A stretch of 64,000 nt of DNA from Paenibacillus cellulositrophicus (lineage in GTDB: Bacteria > Bacillota > Bacilli > Paenibacillales > Paenibacillaceae). The stretch lies in contig NZ_CP045295.1 of the NCBI RefSeq assembly GCF_009363095.1, positions 6,463,963 to 6,527,962 on the forward strand, in the 5' to 3' direction. Position 1 is the stretch's first letter, and the number at the start of each line of letters is the position of its first letter. Shown here in pieces: positions 42,196 through 50,760 of the stretch. The notes beneath the pieces were generated by a model. It was not told the DNA's origin and ran no database searches. It was given only the letters and a program-made list of their open reading frames with translations. The position numbers were made by a program, and so were the translations under genes.

Positions 42196-43041
42196 TTATC
42201 CCAGTTGTTTTTCCGCCGCATCCACTGTGTGCTTCAGCAGCATGGCGATGGTTACCGGTCCGACGCCCGCAGGGACGGGGGTAATGGCGCTCGCTTTTTC
42301 CAAACATGCCTCATAATGAACGTCCCCGACGTTGCCTTCATTGTAGCCTGCGTCCAGAATGACGGCGCCGTCCTGAATCCAGTCTCCCTGAATGAATTTC
42401 GGTTTGCCTACTGCGGCAACAACGATCTCTGCCTGGGACACGATATTACCAAGGCCTTTTGTTCTCGAATGGCAGATCGTGACCGTGGCATTGCGGTTCA
42501 GCAGCATCAGCGAGACGGGCTTGCCGAGAATCGGGCTGCGGCCGACAACAACAGCGTGCTTGCCTTCTACAGGAATCCGGTAGTAATCCAGGATGGCGAT
42601 GATGGCCGCCGGGGTACAGGAAGGATACGCGGCAAAGCCGAAAGCATTCTGCGCAAATCCCAACGTGGTGACGCCGTCGACGTCTTTTTCAATGGCGATC
42701 GCGTCGAATGCGGCTCTTTCATCAATCTGATGGGGAACCGGATGCTGCAGCAGAATTCCGTGAACGTTCGGGTCGGCGTTAAGCTTTTGGATTTCCCGGA
42801 TAAGCTCCTCGGTCGTCGTCCCCGCATCCAGTGTGATTTTTAACGATTCCATCCCGAGCCGTCTGCAGGCATTGCCTTTCATGCGCACGTATGTGGCCGA
42901 TGCCGGGTCGTCGCCTACCAAAATGGTCGCCAGGCAGGGGGTAATCCCTTGCTCGGACAGCCGTTTCACCCTGCTAACCAAGCCGTCCTTAATGTCCTGC
43001 GCCACGCGCGCTCCGTCCAAAATCAGCGTTTGTTCTGTCAT
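42196..43041 (-). CDS. folD: Bifunctional methylene-THF dehydrogenase / methenyl-THF cyclohydrolase
   Basis: 281 residues. The signature is SATYVRMKGNACRRLGM (active-site Y51 and K55), then GILLQHPVPHQID and VVGRSPILGKPVSLMLLNRNATVT, the NADP site. PAGVGPVTIAMLLKHTVDAA ends the protein. It interconverts methylene- and formyl-tetrahydrofolate for purine and formyl-Met synthesis. The start at 43041 has AAAGGAG about 10 nt upstream; an ATG 9 nt earlier is too close to it. A ZTP riboswitch with terminator precedes it, so transcription should rise when ZTP signals folate shortage. Confidence 0.96.
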   Translation of the reverse strand: MTEQTLILDGARVAQDIKDGLVSRVKRLSEQGITPCLATILVGDDPASATYVRMKGNACRRLGMESLKITLDAGTTTEELIREIQKLNADPNVHGILLQHPVPHQIDERAAFDAIAIEKDVDGVTTLGFAQNAFGFAAYPSCTPAAIIAILDYYRIPVEGKHAVVVGRSPILGKPVSLMLLNRNATVTICHSRTKGLGNIVSQAEIVVAAVGKPKFIQGDWIQDGAVILDAGYNEGNVGDVHYEACLEKASAITPVPAGVGPVTIAMLLKHTVDAAEKQLG

Positions 43042-43074
43042 TGTCTGCATCTCCTTTAAATCATGGTAAGGTCC

Positions 43075-43115
43075 AGAAAAACATAAAGAGGCAAGGGGAA
43101 ATTCCCCTTACCTCT
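43075..43115 (-). terminator. Riboswitch-controlled terminator before folD
   Basis: On the minus strand AGAGGTAAGGGGAA pairs with TTTCCCCTTGCCTCT, followed by TTTATGTTTTT. Its first bases touch the 3' end of the ZTP aptamer, so ligand-stabilised folding could release it and permit folD transcription. Confidence 0.8.
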
Positions 43116-43195
43116 GCCCAGGCGTACGGCTGTTTATATCCATGTGCTCCCTCATGGTTCATCCCATGTTTCCGCCAGTCGCACACAGTCCATCT
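43114..43195 (-). ncRNA. ZTP (pfl) riboswitch upstream of folD
   Basis: Reading the minus strand, GCGACTGGCGG is followed by CATGG...CCATG (stem), AGGGAGCA, and a second domain ending GCCGTACGCCTGGGCA. This matches the conserved core of the pfl motif, the sensor of the purine intermediate ZTP (AICAR triphosphate), including the CGCC/GGCG pseudoknot partners. folD is a known target of the class. A terminator follows directly, giving an ON switch. Confidence 0.88.
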
Positions 43196-43202
43196 ATGTA
43201 GA

Positions 43203-43232
43203 ATGATACCTTATTGTGCTTACAGGCACAAT
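43203..43232 (-). promoter_or_regulatory. folD promoter with dyad over the -35
   Basis: On the minus strand TTGTGC, 17 bp and TATCAT form the promoter. ATTGTGC-N6-GCACAAT (43213-43232) is a perfect 7-bp dyad covering the -35, so a protein repressor may act in addition to the riboswitch. Confidence 0.6.
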
Positions 43233-43253
43233 GGGGAGTTTTGAGAATGATGC

Positions 43254-43862
43254 TTATGTGCCGCCGTTTCTTTTAAACACGATGTAATCCATTTTTGTCT
43301 CAACCAGCACCATCAGCTGCTGCGCCATATAAGACGCCGTGTATTTAAAATCAACCTCTGCCCAGTGCATAATGACCCCCACCGTGGCCGACATCCGGTA
43401 GCTCAGCATGATTTCGTAGTCGATCGGCGGCTCGGTCGGTTCCATTTCGATATGCATGTCCTTCCGCATCGACTCCCTGAGCCTGTCGTACATGTCCATC
43501 GCCAGCTTTCCCCGTTCGACTCGTGATAAGGCCAGGAACACATCTTTATGCTGTTCGATATGCTCAAACAAGCGCAGCCCCGATGGGTAGGTCATCGAGG
43601 CTTCAATTCGCTCCAGGCCCTCATACGGCTTGACGAGCAGTTCGGCGATGCCCTGCAGAAACTCGTCGTGGATTTCCTTGAGCAGGTCTTCCTTGCTGAC
43701 GAAATGCTTGTAAAAGGTGCCCCGGTTATAGTCTGCACGGGCCGCGATATCGATAATAGTCACCGAATCGAAGCCTTTATCGAGAATTAAGGAAACGAGA
43801 GCGGATTTGAGCGCCTGCCGGGTTCTTCTGGCTCTGCGGTCAAGAATGTGTTCATCTGTCAA
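43254..43862 (-). CDS. TetR/AcrR family transcriptional regulator
   Basis: 202 residues from a TTG start with GGAGG about 10 nt upstream; no ATG is available in frame. The helix-turn-helix is VTIIDIAARADYNRGTFYKHFVSKEDLLKEI (about 34-64). The C-terminal domain resembles TetR_C_8/33-type domains found beside oxidoreductases. It is divergent from the SDR gene at 44137, and several dyads lie between, so control of that gene is likely. The ligand is unknown. Confidence 0.92.
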   Translation of the reverse strand: MTDEHILDRRARRTRQALKSALVSLILDKGFDSVTIIDIAARADYNRGTFYKHFVSKEDLLKEIHDEFLQGIAELLVKPYEGLERIEASMTYPSGLRLFEHIEQHKDVFLALSRVERGKLAMDMYDRLRESMRKDMHIEMEPTEPPIDYEIMLSYRMSATVGVIMHWAEVDFKYTASYMAQQLMVLVETKMDYIVFKRNGGT

Positions 43863-44030
43863 AATGCATCTGCCTCCAGCTTGTCGTTTCTCCTATTATA
43901 ACGCAAGTTGGGATGCCGCCAAAACGCAGAAAATCATCAACAAAGAGAAGGTAAATGTTCAAGATTGTCATGGTTCGGTGACATACGGCGGCAATCTGTT
44001 GGATAGATGACATTATTTCGAAATATGATT

Positions 44031-44079
44031 ATTGTGTAAACAATTAATAAGGGTGTAACCTATACATGTAGCAGACATG
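44031..44079. promoter_or_regulatory. Dyads between tetR and the SDR gene
   Basis: ATTGT-GTAA-ACAAT (44031-44044) and CATGT-AGCAG-ACATG (44065-44079) are perfect 5-bp dyads. The palindrome ATTTCGAAAT lies just before them at 44014-44023. Any of them could be the TetR site; I cannot choose. Confidence 0.35.
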
Positions 44080-44136
44080 AGCTATAAAGCCTTTAAATCA
44101 TTTTATAAACTTTGTTGAAAAGGAAGCGATTCAGTC

Positions 44137-44904
44137 ATGAGTCAAACACAAACGAAAACTGCAGTCATTACCGGCGCGGCCGGCGGAATCGGGAAAGAGC
44201 TGGCACGGCGTTTGGCCGAGCGCAATCTGAACCTCGTTCTGGTCGATTTGAAGGAAGATGCGGTCAAGAGCGTCATCGAGGAGCTTGGCCTGAACGATAC
44301 CAATTCACTGGCGATCGCTGCCGACGTATCCAAAGAGCAGGACGTGCAGAACTATGTGAACCGTGCTGTTGAAAAATTCGGCACCATCGATTACTTTGCG
44401 AACAATGCAGGGATTGAGGGCCCTACCGGGCTGATTGAAGAGCAATCGGTGGAAGCGCTTGATCTGGTATATAACGTCAACGTCCGCGGGGTGTTCCTGG
44501 GACTGCATTATGTTATTCCAGTTATGAAAAAGCAGAATTCCGGCGCAATATTGAACACGTCTTCGCTTGCAGGCCTGATGGGTGCGCCAGGAGTGGCCCC
44601 ATACATTATGTCCAAGCATGCCGTGATCGGCTTGACGCGCGTTGCTGCCAACGAGCTGGCTTCGCTGGGCATCCGGGTTAACGCGGTTCTGCCTGGAACG
44701 ATCAACACCCGGATGATGCGGCAAATTGAGGCGAACTCCGGCAATGCGGAAGCGTACAAAGCCGCCAATGAAGCGGCAACACCGATGGGCCGTTACGGCG
44801 AGCCGCAAGAAGTAGCGGCGGTAATGAACTTCCTCCTCTCCGATGAAGCTTCATTCGTTACGGGTTCCCTGTACACGGTAGACGGCGGGATGGTCGGTCA
44901 GTAA
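44137..44904 (+). CDS. Short-chain dehydrogenase/reductase
   Basis: 255 residues of a classical SDR. The cofactor motif is TGAAGGIGKELA near residue 12, NNAGIEG is near 88, the catalytic Ser lies in NTSSLAG, and the YIMSKHAV motif supplies Tyr and Lys (YxxxK). It ends in VTGSLYTVDGGMVGQ. It is like 3-oxoacyl-ACP reductase or glucose dehydrogenase, but sequence does not fix the substrate. GGAAGCG lies about 9 nt before the ATG. It is divergent from a TetR gene that probably represses it. Confidence 0.92.
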   Translation: MSQTQTKTAVITGAAGGIGKELARRLAERNLNLVLVDLKEDAVKSVIEELGLNDTNSLAIAADVSKEQDVQNYVNRAVEKFGTIDYFANNAGIEGPTGLIEEQSVEALDLVYNVNVRGVFLGLHYVIPVMKKQNSGAILNTSSLAGLMGAPGVAPYIMSKHAVIGLTRVAANELASLGIRVNAVLPGTINTRMMRQIEANSGNAEAYKAANEAATPMGRYGEPQEVAAVMNFLLSDEASFVTGSLYTVDGGMVGQ

Positions 44905-44960
44905 TCACGACAACCGTATTCGTCCCAAAAAAATAGAGGAACGAATGTTCTGGGAATTTA

Positions 44961-44989
44961 TTGACAATCGAGAGAAATAACGATATATT
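44961..44989 (+). promoter_or_regulatory. Near-consensus sigma-A promoter
   Basis: TTGACA, exactly 17 bp, TATATT: one of the best promoters in the window. An intrinsic terminator lies only about 30 nt after the predicted start point, before the gene at 45112. Confidence 0.8.
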
Positions 44990-44996
44990 GAGTTCA

Positions 44997-45068
44997 ACAT
45001 AGTTAATGGAAGCGGGAGAAGCACCCTGCAGGAAAGGCGTCATGCCTTACTTGCGGGGTGCTTTTTTT
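44997..45068 (+). ncRNA. Candidate short transcript ending at a strong terminator
   Basis: From the strong promoter, transcription would run about 70 nt to a terminator at 45019-45068. AGCACCCTGCAGG pairs with CTTGCGGGGTGCT, an inner AAGGC/GCCTT stem extends it, and TTTTTTT follows. This is either a small RNA or an attenuator leader for the secreted protein gene at 45112. No known riboswitch motif is recognised. Confidence 0.4.
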
Positions 45069-45111
45069 GTCCATTCATTATGAATTTTGATGATTTGGGG
45101 GAGAGATGAAG

Positions 45112-45903
45112 ATGACGTATGTAAAAGTTTTATGGAAAAACAGCTTGGTGACGGTTTTATGCTGTACGGTCGCGTTGTTCATGCTGGGTCCGGTTAAGGC
45201 GGACGCTGCATCGGACAGTGCTTGGGACGCCGCTTTGCAGAGTATTGGTGTGCTTCATGACAGCTATAAGGCGCTGGATGAGGCCAACAAGCTGAAGAAG
45301 CAGCAGATTCAAGTGCTCCGGAAACAGAATGATGACCGGTTAAAGTCTGTCAATGCGAAGGTGCAGGGGATCGACAAAGCCAAGATCGACAAGCTGAAAT
45401 CCGAAGCCGATCAGGCCCAGAAGAAATATCAGCCGCTGCTTAATGAATATACAGACCTTGGGAAGAAGGCGGCGGATGCGAGAAAGCGCAAGGACCAGAA
45501 GGCCGCGCTTCAGTACGATCTGAAGCGCAACCAGATCAAGGCTTCGGCCAGTGCGGCCCGTGCGGAAATCAAGAGCCGTAAGGATGCGCTCGCTGCCGCA
45601 AAGAAGGAAGCTTCGGCCAAAGCCAAGGCGGTGAAGGATACGTTGGCGCAGGTCCAAACGTTAAAGAAGCAGGTGACTGCCGAGAATAAGAAGATTACGG
45701 CAGCGAACAGCACCCGGAGCGCGTCGGACAAGCGGTATAAAGCGGCAGTCAAGCTCGGGAACGCGATCACAGCCACGGCTGAGCTGACCGTGATGTATAA
45801 GGAACTTGGTAAAATCAGCGCCTCCCTCAATCAAATTTACCAATGGGAGAAGCAGATCGATTCCGTCATCCGGACAGCGGAAACGAAACTCCCCAAGTCT
45901 TGA
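45112..45903 (+). CDS. Secreted coiled-coil protein, unknown function
   Basis: 263 residues. A signal peptide (VTVLCCTVALFMLGPVKADA) has a likely cleavage after ADA. The rest is long alpha-helical coiled coil rich in Ala, Lys, Asp and Gln (about 45-230). There is no enzymatic motif. The ATG at 45112 is 8 nt from GGAG and is preferred to the one at 45106. It might be a cell-wall-associated spacer or a peptidoglycan-hydrolase partner, but that is only suggested by composition. A strong promoter-terminator leader precedes it. Confidence 0.8.
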   Translation: MTYVKVLWKNSLVTVLCCTVALFMLGPVKADAASDSAWDAALQSIGVLHDSYKALDEANKLKKQQIQVLRKQNDDRLKSVNAKVQGIDKAKIDKLKSEADQAQKKYQPLLNEYTDLGKKAADARKRKDQKAALQYDLKRNQIKASASAARAEIKSRKDALAAAKKEASAKAKAVKDTLAQVQTLKKQVTAENKKITAANSTRSASDKRYKAAVKLGNAITATAELTVMYKELGKISASLNQIYQWEKQIDSVIRTAETKLPKS

Positions 45904-45949
45904 AGAACAAGCGTGTATGTTCTTGAGAAGTACGTTCTGCCAAGGGGAA

Positions 45950-47065
45950 CTACTCCTTTTTCTCCGGTTCGGGTGCTGCGGCCGGCTGCCATAGGATAAC
46001 ATGCCGGGTTTTGCTCCATTTTTCATAGAACAGCTGCGGCTCCTTCTTGAATACGCAGATGACGACATGAATAAAGAAGACGGTATTCATGGCGAACACA
46101 ATGAGTCCCAGGATCATGCGAAGGACTGGCGGAACGGTGTCAAGGGAGCCGGCCAGAACCCGGTTGGCTCCAAAAAACAGCCAGTAGAGGATTCCATATC
46201 GAACCACAAGCGATTTAAGGGAGATTCGCTCCCCTCCATCGGCAAGACGGATGCGGACAAGCCATTTGCCGGGAGTCAGACCTCCAGTCAGCCAAGGTAC
46301 CAGCATGAAATACAGTCCTGTCGCAACCCAGAAGGAAGCCGGTACATGCAGGATATGCAGAATGCCAAGCAGGATCGCCCAGACGATCCCGTCCGCCATA
46401 AAGGCGATTCCCCGCCGCGTATAGGTCACCCGCTTGGCGGCCCGGTCGATATTGGCATCCAAATGCTCAATGCGGGGAAGAAGGCCGGATAACCATTCGG
46501 CTGCCAAGAATCCAAGCAAACCGCCGAGCGTGTTAGTGATCAGGTCATCGACGTCGAATACCCGGTACGGGTGATCGTAGAACCCGAATATTCCGGTGAG
46601 CTGGGTCGTCTCAAACAGCAGCGACAGCAAAAACGACAGCAGAATGGAAAGTTTCCATCCCGTCCGGAAATAATAACGGAGGATCATACCAAACGGCACG
46701 GTAAGAAAAACGTTGAACACCACTTGAAGGAAGGCGCGTTCCGTAAGCAGCCGCAGGTACGTCGAGGGCTGCGATGACACGACGGACGTTTCTTTCAGGA
46801 TGTCGTGAATGAAATTCAGCGGCACCAGCTGAAGCGCCCCTCCGGCCATGGCGGGATTGTGCCGTGAAGACGGCAGCGGAAGGATGACCAGAAACAGTGC
46901 GTTGAGCAGGTACAGCAGGAACAGGTACAGCACAAACGCCCTGATTTTATGGATATAACCGTGTCTGCGGTACTGGACGACCATGAAGGGAATGGTAAAA
47001 AATAGTGCCGCAAAGGGGAAAGACAGAAATGCATATGAAATTGGAAATACATACGAATGAAACAC
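45950..47065 (-). CDS. VanZ family protein fused to an RDD domain
   Basis: About 371 residues. An N-terminal VanZ-like unit of about five helices contains VPFGMILRYYF and FETTQLTGIFGFYDHPYRVFDVDDLITNTLGG. After a linker (LPRIEHLDANIDRAAKRV) comes an RDD domain (GIAFMADGIVWAILLG, TPGKWLVRIRLADGG). The start is uncertain: a GTG at 47065 has AAGGCGGTG about 10 nt upstream, while upstream ATGs at 47116, 47131 and 47134 lack one. It is a membrane protein. VanZ relatives influence teicoplanin sensitivity, but the role here is unknown. Confidence 0.87.
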   Translation of the reverse strand: MFHSYVFPISYAFLSFPFAALFFTIPFMVVQYRRHGYIHKIRAFVLYLFLLYLLNALFLVILPLPSSRHNPAMAGGALQLVPLNFIHDILKETSVVSSQPSTYLRLLTERAFLQVVFNVFLTVPFGMILRYYFRTGWKLSILLSFLLSLLFETTQLTGIFGFYDHPYRVFDVDDLITNTLGGLLGFLAAEWLSGLLPRIEHLDANIDRAAKRVTYTRRGIAFMADGIVWAILLGILHILHVPASFWVATGLYFMLVPWLTGGLTPGKWLVRIRLADGGERISLKSLVVRYGILYWLFFGANRVLAGSLDTVPPVLRMILGLIVFAMNTVFFIHVVICVFKKEPQLFYEKWSKTRHVILWQPAAAPEPEKKE

Positions 47066-47303
47066 GACTAAACTGCACCGCCTTAATTTCTTTATGTTTT
47101 CTTTCGGCCTTGCCATCGGCTGAATGTACATCATAGCATATGTATGATCGGTTTCTGGTTAAATTTTGTTTAAAAATCATAAAGAATCGTGAAGCAAATG
47201 CAGAAAATTCGGCTAAATTTCTATCAGGATGCTTAAGCAAAATGTTATACTTGAACTTATGGTTTTTGTTCTAATACAACAAGATTCAGCAGGAGGATAT
47301 TTG

Positions 47304-48656
47304 ATGTCACAACCAGATGGGGTTTCATTGCAGAAAAAATTAAAACCAAGGCACATCAGCTTGATGGCCATGGGCGGAGTCATCGGCACCGGCATCTTCA
47401 AAGGTAGTGCCGAAACGATCGGTCTTGCCGGACCGGGCGTCATTATCTCTTACGTCTTCGCCGGGCTGCTGCTGCTCGTCGTCATGGGAGCCATGGCGGA
47501 AATGGCTACCGTTTACCCGGGTAAAAATATGAAGGACTTCGTCCGTGAGGCCTTTGGCGAGAGAGTGTCCTTTATTATGGGGTGGATGTACTGCTTCCTG
47601 TGGCTTTCCGTGTGCGTCATAGAGATTATAGCGGCCGGCAGCTTTTTGCAGTATTGGTTTCCCGGAGTACCGTTATGGTTGCTTAGTCTAGCCAGCGCTG
47701 CCTTCATTATTCTGATTAATCTGATGAGCGTGGGAAGCTTCGGCGAGTTCGAATTTTGGCTGGCGGGGATCAAAATCGCCATGATTATCGTCTTTATCGT
47801 TTTAGGGACATGCTTGATCTTCGGGATCATTCCGAGCGGCAACACGCCGTATCTGCATAACTACTCGGCGGCCGGAGGATTTCTGCCCAACGGATGGACG
47901 TCCATCTTTTCCGCTTTGCTTGTGGTCATGTTTTCCTACGGGGGCTCGGAACTGATCGGTTTGACATTGACGGAAACGGAAAACAGCGAAAAGGTGCTGC
48001 CCAAAGTGGTGCGCAATTTTATTTTGCGGATCATATTATTTTTCACGCTGCCGATCCTCGTGATATGCGGGCTGATTCCCTGGAACCAGCTCGGCCCTGA
48101 GTCGAGTCCGTTTGTCCAGGTACTGACTGCGACCGGCTTATCCGGGGCGGCGGATCTCATGAATTTTATTCTGGTTACAGCAGTGCTGTCCGCAGCCAAC
48201 TCGGGAATTTACGGAGCTTCACGCATGCTCCACTCCATGGCTGCAGCCGGCGAAGCATCGCCGGCTCTTGCCCGCACGAACCGGAGGGGTATCCCGGTAA
48301 ATACGCTGTTATTGTGTGCCGTGATCTTGATATTGGGATCCATGCTGGGCATGTTTGCGCAGGATCAGTTGTTCCGCGTGTTAATGGCTGTTCCGGGATT
48401 TTGTGTCCTGCTGGTCTGGATTTGCATCTCCTTGGCACAAATTAAGCTGCGGAAGTCGTATCCGGTCGAGCCATCCTTTAAGGTTTGGGGGTACCCTTAT
48501 GTTACGTCTGCCGTCGTGGCCTGCTTGGCAGTAATCGCGGCTATGTTTTTATTCGATGCGCAGAACCGGCTTAGTATCGGCGTATGCATTGCCGTACTTA
48601 TCGTGCTGATTATCTGGTCGATGATCCGGTTTTCGAGGACAGGAAGAAGCAAGTAA
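47304..48656 (+). CDS. Amino acid permease, APC family
   Basis: 450 residues with twelve helices. LKPRHISLMAMGGVIGTGIFKGSA is the amino acid transporter signature with the GVIGTGIF unwound helix 1. PVNTLLLCAVIL and a long helix 6 (FSALLVVMFSYGGSELIGLTLTETENSEKV) match the AAT group (RocE, YbxG, AapA). It is a proton-coupled importer of amino acids. GGAGG lies 8 nt before the ATG at 47304; the longer frame upstream has no ribosome binding site. Substrate specificity cannot be read from sequence. Confidence 0.92.
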   Translation: MSQPDGVSLQKKLKPRHISLMAMGGVIGTGIFKGSAETIGLAGPGVIISYVFAGLLLLVVMGAMAEMATVYPGKNMKDFVREAFGERVSFIMGWMYCFLWLSVCVIEIIAAGSFLQYWFPGVPLWLLSLASAAFIILINLMSVGSFGEFEFWLAGIKIAMIIVFIVLGTCLIFGIIPSGNTPYLHNYSAAGGFLPNGWTSIFSALLVVMFSYGGSELIGLTLTETENSEKVLPKVVRNFILRIILFFTLPILVICGLIPWNQLGPESSPFVQVLTATGLSGAADLMNFILVTAVLSAANSGIYGASRMLHSMAAAGEASPALARTNRRGIPVNTLLLCAVILILGSMLGMFAQDQLFRVLMAVPGFCVLLVWICISLAQIKLRKSYPVEPSFKVWGYPYVTSAVVACLAVIAAMFLFDAQNRLSIGVCIAVLIVLIIWSMIRFSRTGRSK

Positions 48657-48761
48657 GCGAAAGAAAGCGAATGATGCGCTTATGAAGCGGTTTGGATTGT
48701 CTCGTATGACCCATCCCATTTGATATTTTTATCAAGACTATCGAATTTATTGAAACCTGGA

Positions 48762-48800
48762 GCTGCCTCCGTCCGTCTAAGATGGTAACGGAGGTGCAGC
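48762..48800 (+). promoter_or_regulatory. Hairpin that hides the ribosome binding site
   Basis: GCTGC-CTCCGT pairs with ACGGAG-GT-GCAGC, an 11-bp stem with a 2-nt bulge. The GGAGG ribosome binding site is in its 3' arm, and the stem ends at the base before the ATG. Translation of the lipoprotein could be limited until the stem opens. Confidence 0.6.
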
Positions 48801-49781
48801 ATGAAGAATACGATTAAAATCAGTTCGATTCTGCTGGCGCTGGCTATAGCTGTTGCGGTAACAGCATGCAGTGACAAACAGGAAACGGCGCCGGGTACGC
48901 CGCCAGACCAAATGGATGAGCAGAACAATCCGTCAACCCAGCCTGGGAATGCTGAACAGGTACCGTCCGTGAAGGAAGGAACCGGAACATATACCGGCCA
49001 GGCTGATCCGCATACGGTGGAGATTGTGGTTGACGGCAAGCCTACCGCTTTTCAGTTTGATGACGGGCTGGATCAAGCGGTAGCCGATTTACAGGAGCAG
49101 GACCAGGTGCAATTCAAATACGAGGAAAAGGCTATTGAAGGCGAGGATACGCTAAAGCAGCTCGTACTGACCGAAATTAAAAAATCGGACAGCGTGCAAG
49201 GAGCAGGCCAAGGCGGCGAAAGCGACACATCCGGCAAGGATTCATCTTCCAGTGCTTCGGCCGGCGGCCAATCTGATTCAGGGGACTCTAAATCATCCGC
49301 AAGTAGCGGCAGTGTCAGTAAGCGCCCTGCCGAGGGCAAACTGGAGGTCACCTTGGAAGGCAACGACGAAGTGCGGCCCGCCAAGCTTGTTCAGGCTGAA
49401 GGGTACTCGCTGTATATTCCCGAACAGTTTTCTTTTGATGCGGGCAAGCATCTGCTGTATATGAACGTTGACCACGAGTACTCGGTCCGTATTGAGAAGC
49501 TGCCTGCAGATTTCAATTTGGACCAGCTGGAACTGCAAGGGAAGAAAGAGCTTAAGCCGTATGGCGAAATCAAGAAGCTTGGGGCGGCAGACCTTACCGG
49601 TCCGATGAAGGACGCTCTTATCTTTTTGACGGCATTCGATTCTTCGGGAACCCATGAATATATCGTGAAGGAGCTTGACGGCAGCAGATTTGTTTTTCAT
49701 GTCACACAGCCGCAGAGGGAAGCTTCTGAAGGTTTTGGACCACTGGCGTTTGCAGCGCTGAATTCGATCGAGAACGAATAG
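48801..49781 (+). CDS. Lipoprotein of unknown function
   Basis: 326 residues. The signal peptide MKNTIKISSILLALAIAVAV ends in the lipobox VTAC. A small N-terminal domain follows (VEIVVDGKPTAFQFDDGLDQ...). A low-complexity Ser/Gly/Asp linker (about 135-175) joins a C-terminal domain of about 140 residues (GYSLYIPEQFSFDAGKHLLY). No enzyme motif. It should be anchored at the outer face of the membrane. Its ribosome binding site lies in a hairpin. Distantly similar two-domain lipoproteins are common in Paenibacillus, but I cannot name a family. Confidence 0.82.
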   Translation: MKNTIKISSILLALAIAVAVTACSDKQETAPGTPPDQMDEQNNPSTQPGNAEQVPSVKEGTGTYTGQADPHTVEIVVDGKPTAFQFDDGLDQAVADLQEQDQVQFKYEEKAIEGEDTLKQLVLTEIKKSDSVQGAGQGGESDTSGKDSSSSASAGGQSDSGDSKSSASSGSVSKRPAEGKLEVTLEGNDEVRPAKLVQAEGYSLYIPEQFSFDAGKHLLYMNVDHEYSVRIEKLPADFNLDQLELQGKKELKPYGEIKKLGAADLTGPMKDALIFLTAFDSSGTHEYIVKELDGSRFVFHVTQPQREASEGFGPLAFAALNSIENE

Positions 49782-49833
49782 CTTTTAAACGAAAAGTACC
49801 GTTGTTTGTACGGGAATTTGCAGGGATAAGAAG

Positions 49834-49860
49834 AAAAACCGCCATCTGGCGGTTTTTTTT
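49834..49860. terminator. Bidirectional intrinsic terminator
   Basis: AAAAACCGCC-ATCT-GGCGGTTTTTTTT separates the lipoprotein gene (plus) from the DUF2306 gene (minus). Confidence 0.92.
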
Positions 49861-49869
49861 GCTTACGGT

Positions 49870-50526
49870 TTATTGTTTTGGGGTACGCCGGGAACCGGCT
49901 GACCCAGGCCACGCAGTGCGAATAACAAGCTCTGCGATGAGAAGCAGCAAAGGAATCGTGATAAACACGCTGATCCGGTAGCTGACCGGGTACGGACTTC
50001 CGGCAAGCGTGCGGATCGTCCACGTGAGGACGTGTACAACCAGGTTTGTAAAGCAGAAAGCATAGCTGCGAACCATCCACTTTCGGTGGCTGGCCATTTG
50101 CTTTTTCCTGATCTGAATTACAGCGATCACCGTGAATGCCGGCCATAGCATCGTTAACAGATTAAACGCAATGCTGACCGACCTTCCTCCCGTGGCGACC
50201 GGTGCCATATAACCTGAGGTGAGGCCAACCAGCATGACGCAAATGACATATAAATATCCGTTGAACCGGTGGAATTTTATGTGTCTGATCCGGATTCGTG
50301 CTGCGAAGTTGACGGCTCCGCAGATCATGGCCAAGCAGGCCAATCCGGCATGGATCCTCATGACGATCAGCCACAGCTTAGGGTTCAGGGGATGGTTCAG
50401 GTCCGTTTTGAAGCCGAGAAAAGCCGAGGCCTGGGGATCCTGAATGATCTGCATATAGGCGACATATAAAATAAAGGCGATCACAACGATTAGCATCAGG
50501 GCATAATAGCGCTTGCTTTTTGACAT
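49870..50526 (-). CDS. DUF2306-type integral membrane protein
   Basis: 218 residues with about six helices (ALMLIVVIAFILYVAYMQII first). HAGLACLAMICGAVNF, KFHRFNGYLYV and SHRKWMVRSYAFCFTNLVVHV carry regularly spaced histidines and match the DUF2306 pattern, as in some haem-binding or ferric-reductase-like membrane proteins. The start at 50526 has GGAG upstream. It is divergent from the TetR gene at 50761 and could be one of its targets. Function is not established. Confidence 0.8.
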   Translation of the reverse strand: MSKSKRYYALMLIVVIAFILYVAYMQIIQDPQASAFLGFKTDLNHPLNPKLWLIVMRIHAGLACLAMICGAVNFAARIRIRHIKFHRFNGYLYVICVMLVGLTSGYMAPVATGGRSVSIAFNLLTMLWPAFTVIAVIQIRKKQMASHRKWMVRSYAFCFTNLVVHVLTWTIRTLAGSPYPVSYRISVFITIPLLLLIAELVIRTAWPGSAGSRRTPKQ

Positions 50527-50686
50527 GGCATAATACTCCGCTCCGTTTGGCGATAATGTTCGAATCACGGCTGTGCCAGTAGACGAACTTCGTTCGGAAA
50601 TTTATGCTATAGGAAAACGCTTTTGGTTGCAACGCATGTTTGGTGTCGTTTTTGTGACGGAATGGATATTATTAGAAAAATAATAT

Positions 50687-50716
50687 TTGACAGAACAGTA
50701 CAGAATTAAGTATGCT
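50687..50716 (+). promoter_or_regulatory. Promoter of the TetR gene at 50761
   Basis: TTGACA, 18 bp, TATGCT. The spacer contains GAACAGTACAGAA, whose reverse complement TTCTGTACTGTTC resembles the TTTTGTACTAGTTG half of the sites at 51489 and 51755, so autoregulation is plausible. Confidence 0.6.
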
Positions 50717-50760
50717 AAGAATCAATCCAATCATCAAACCTATGAAAGGGATGCCTAAAC

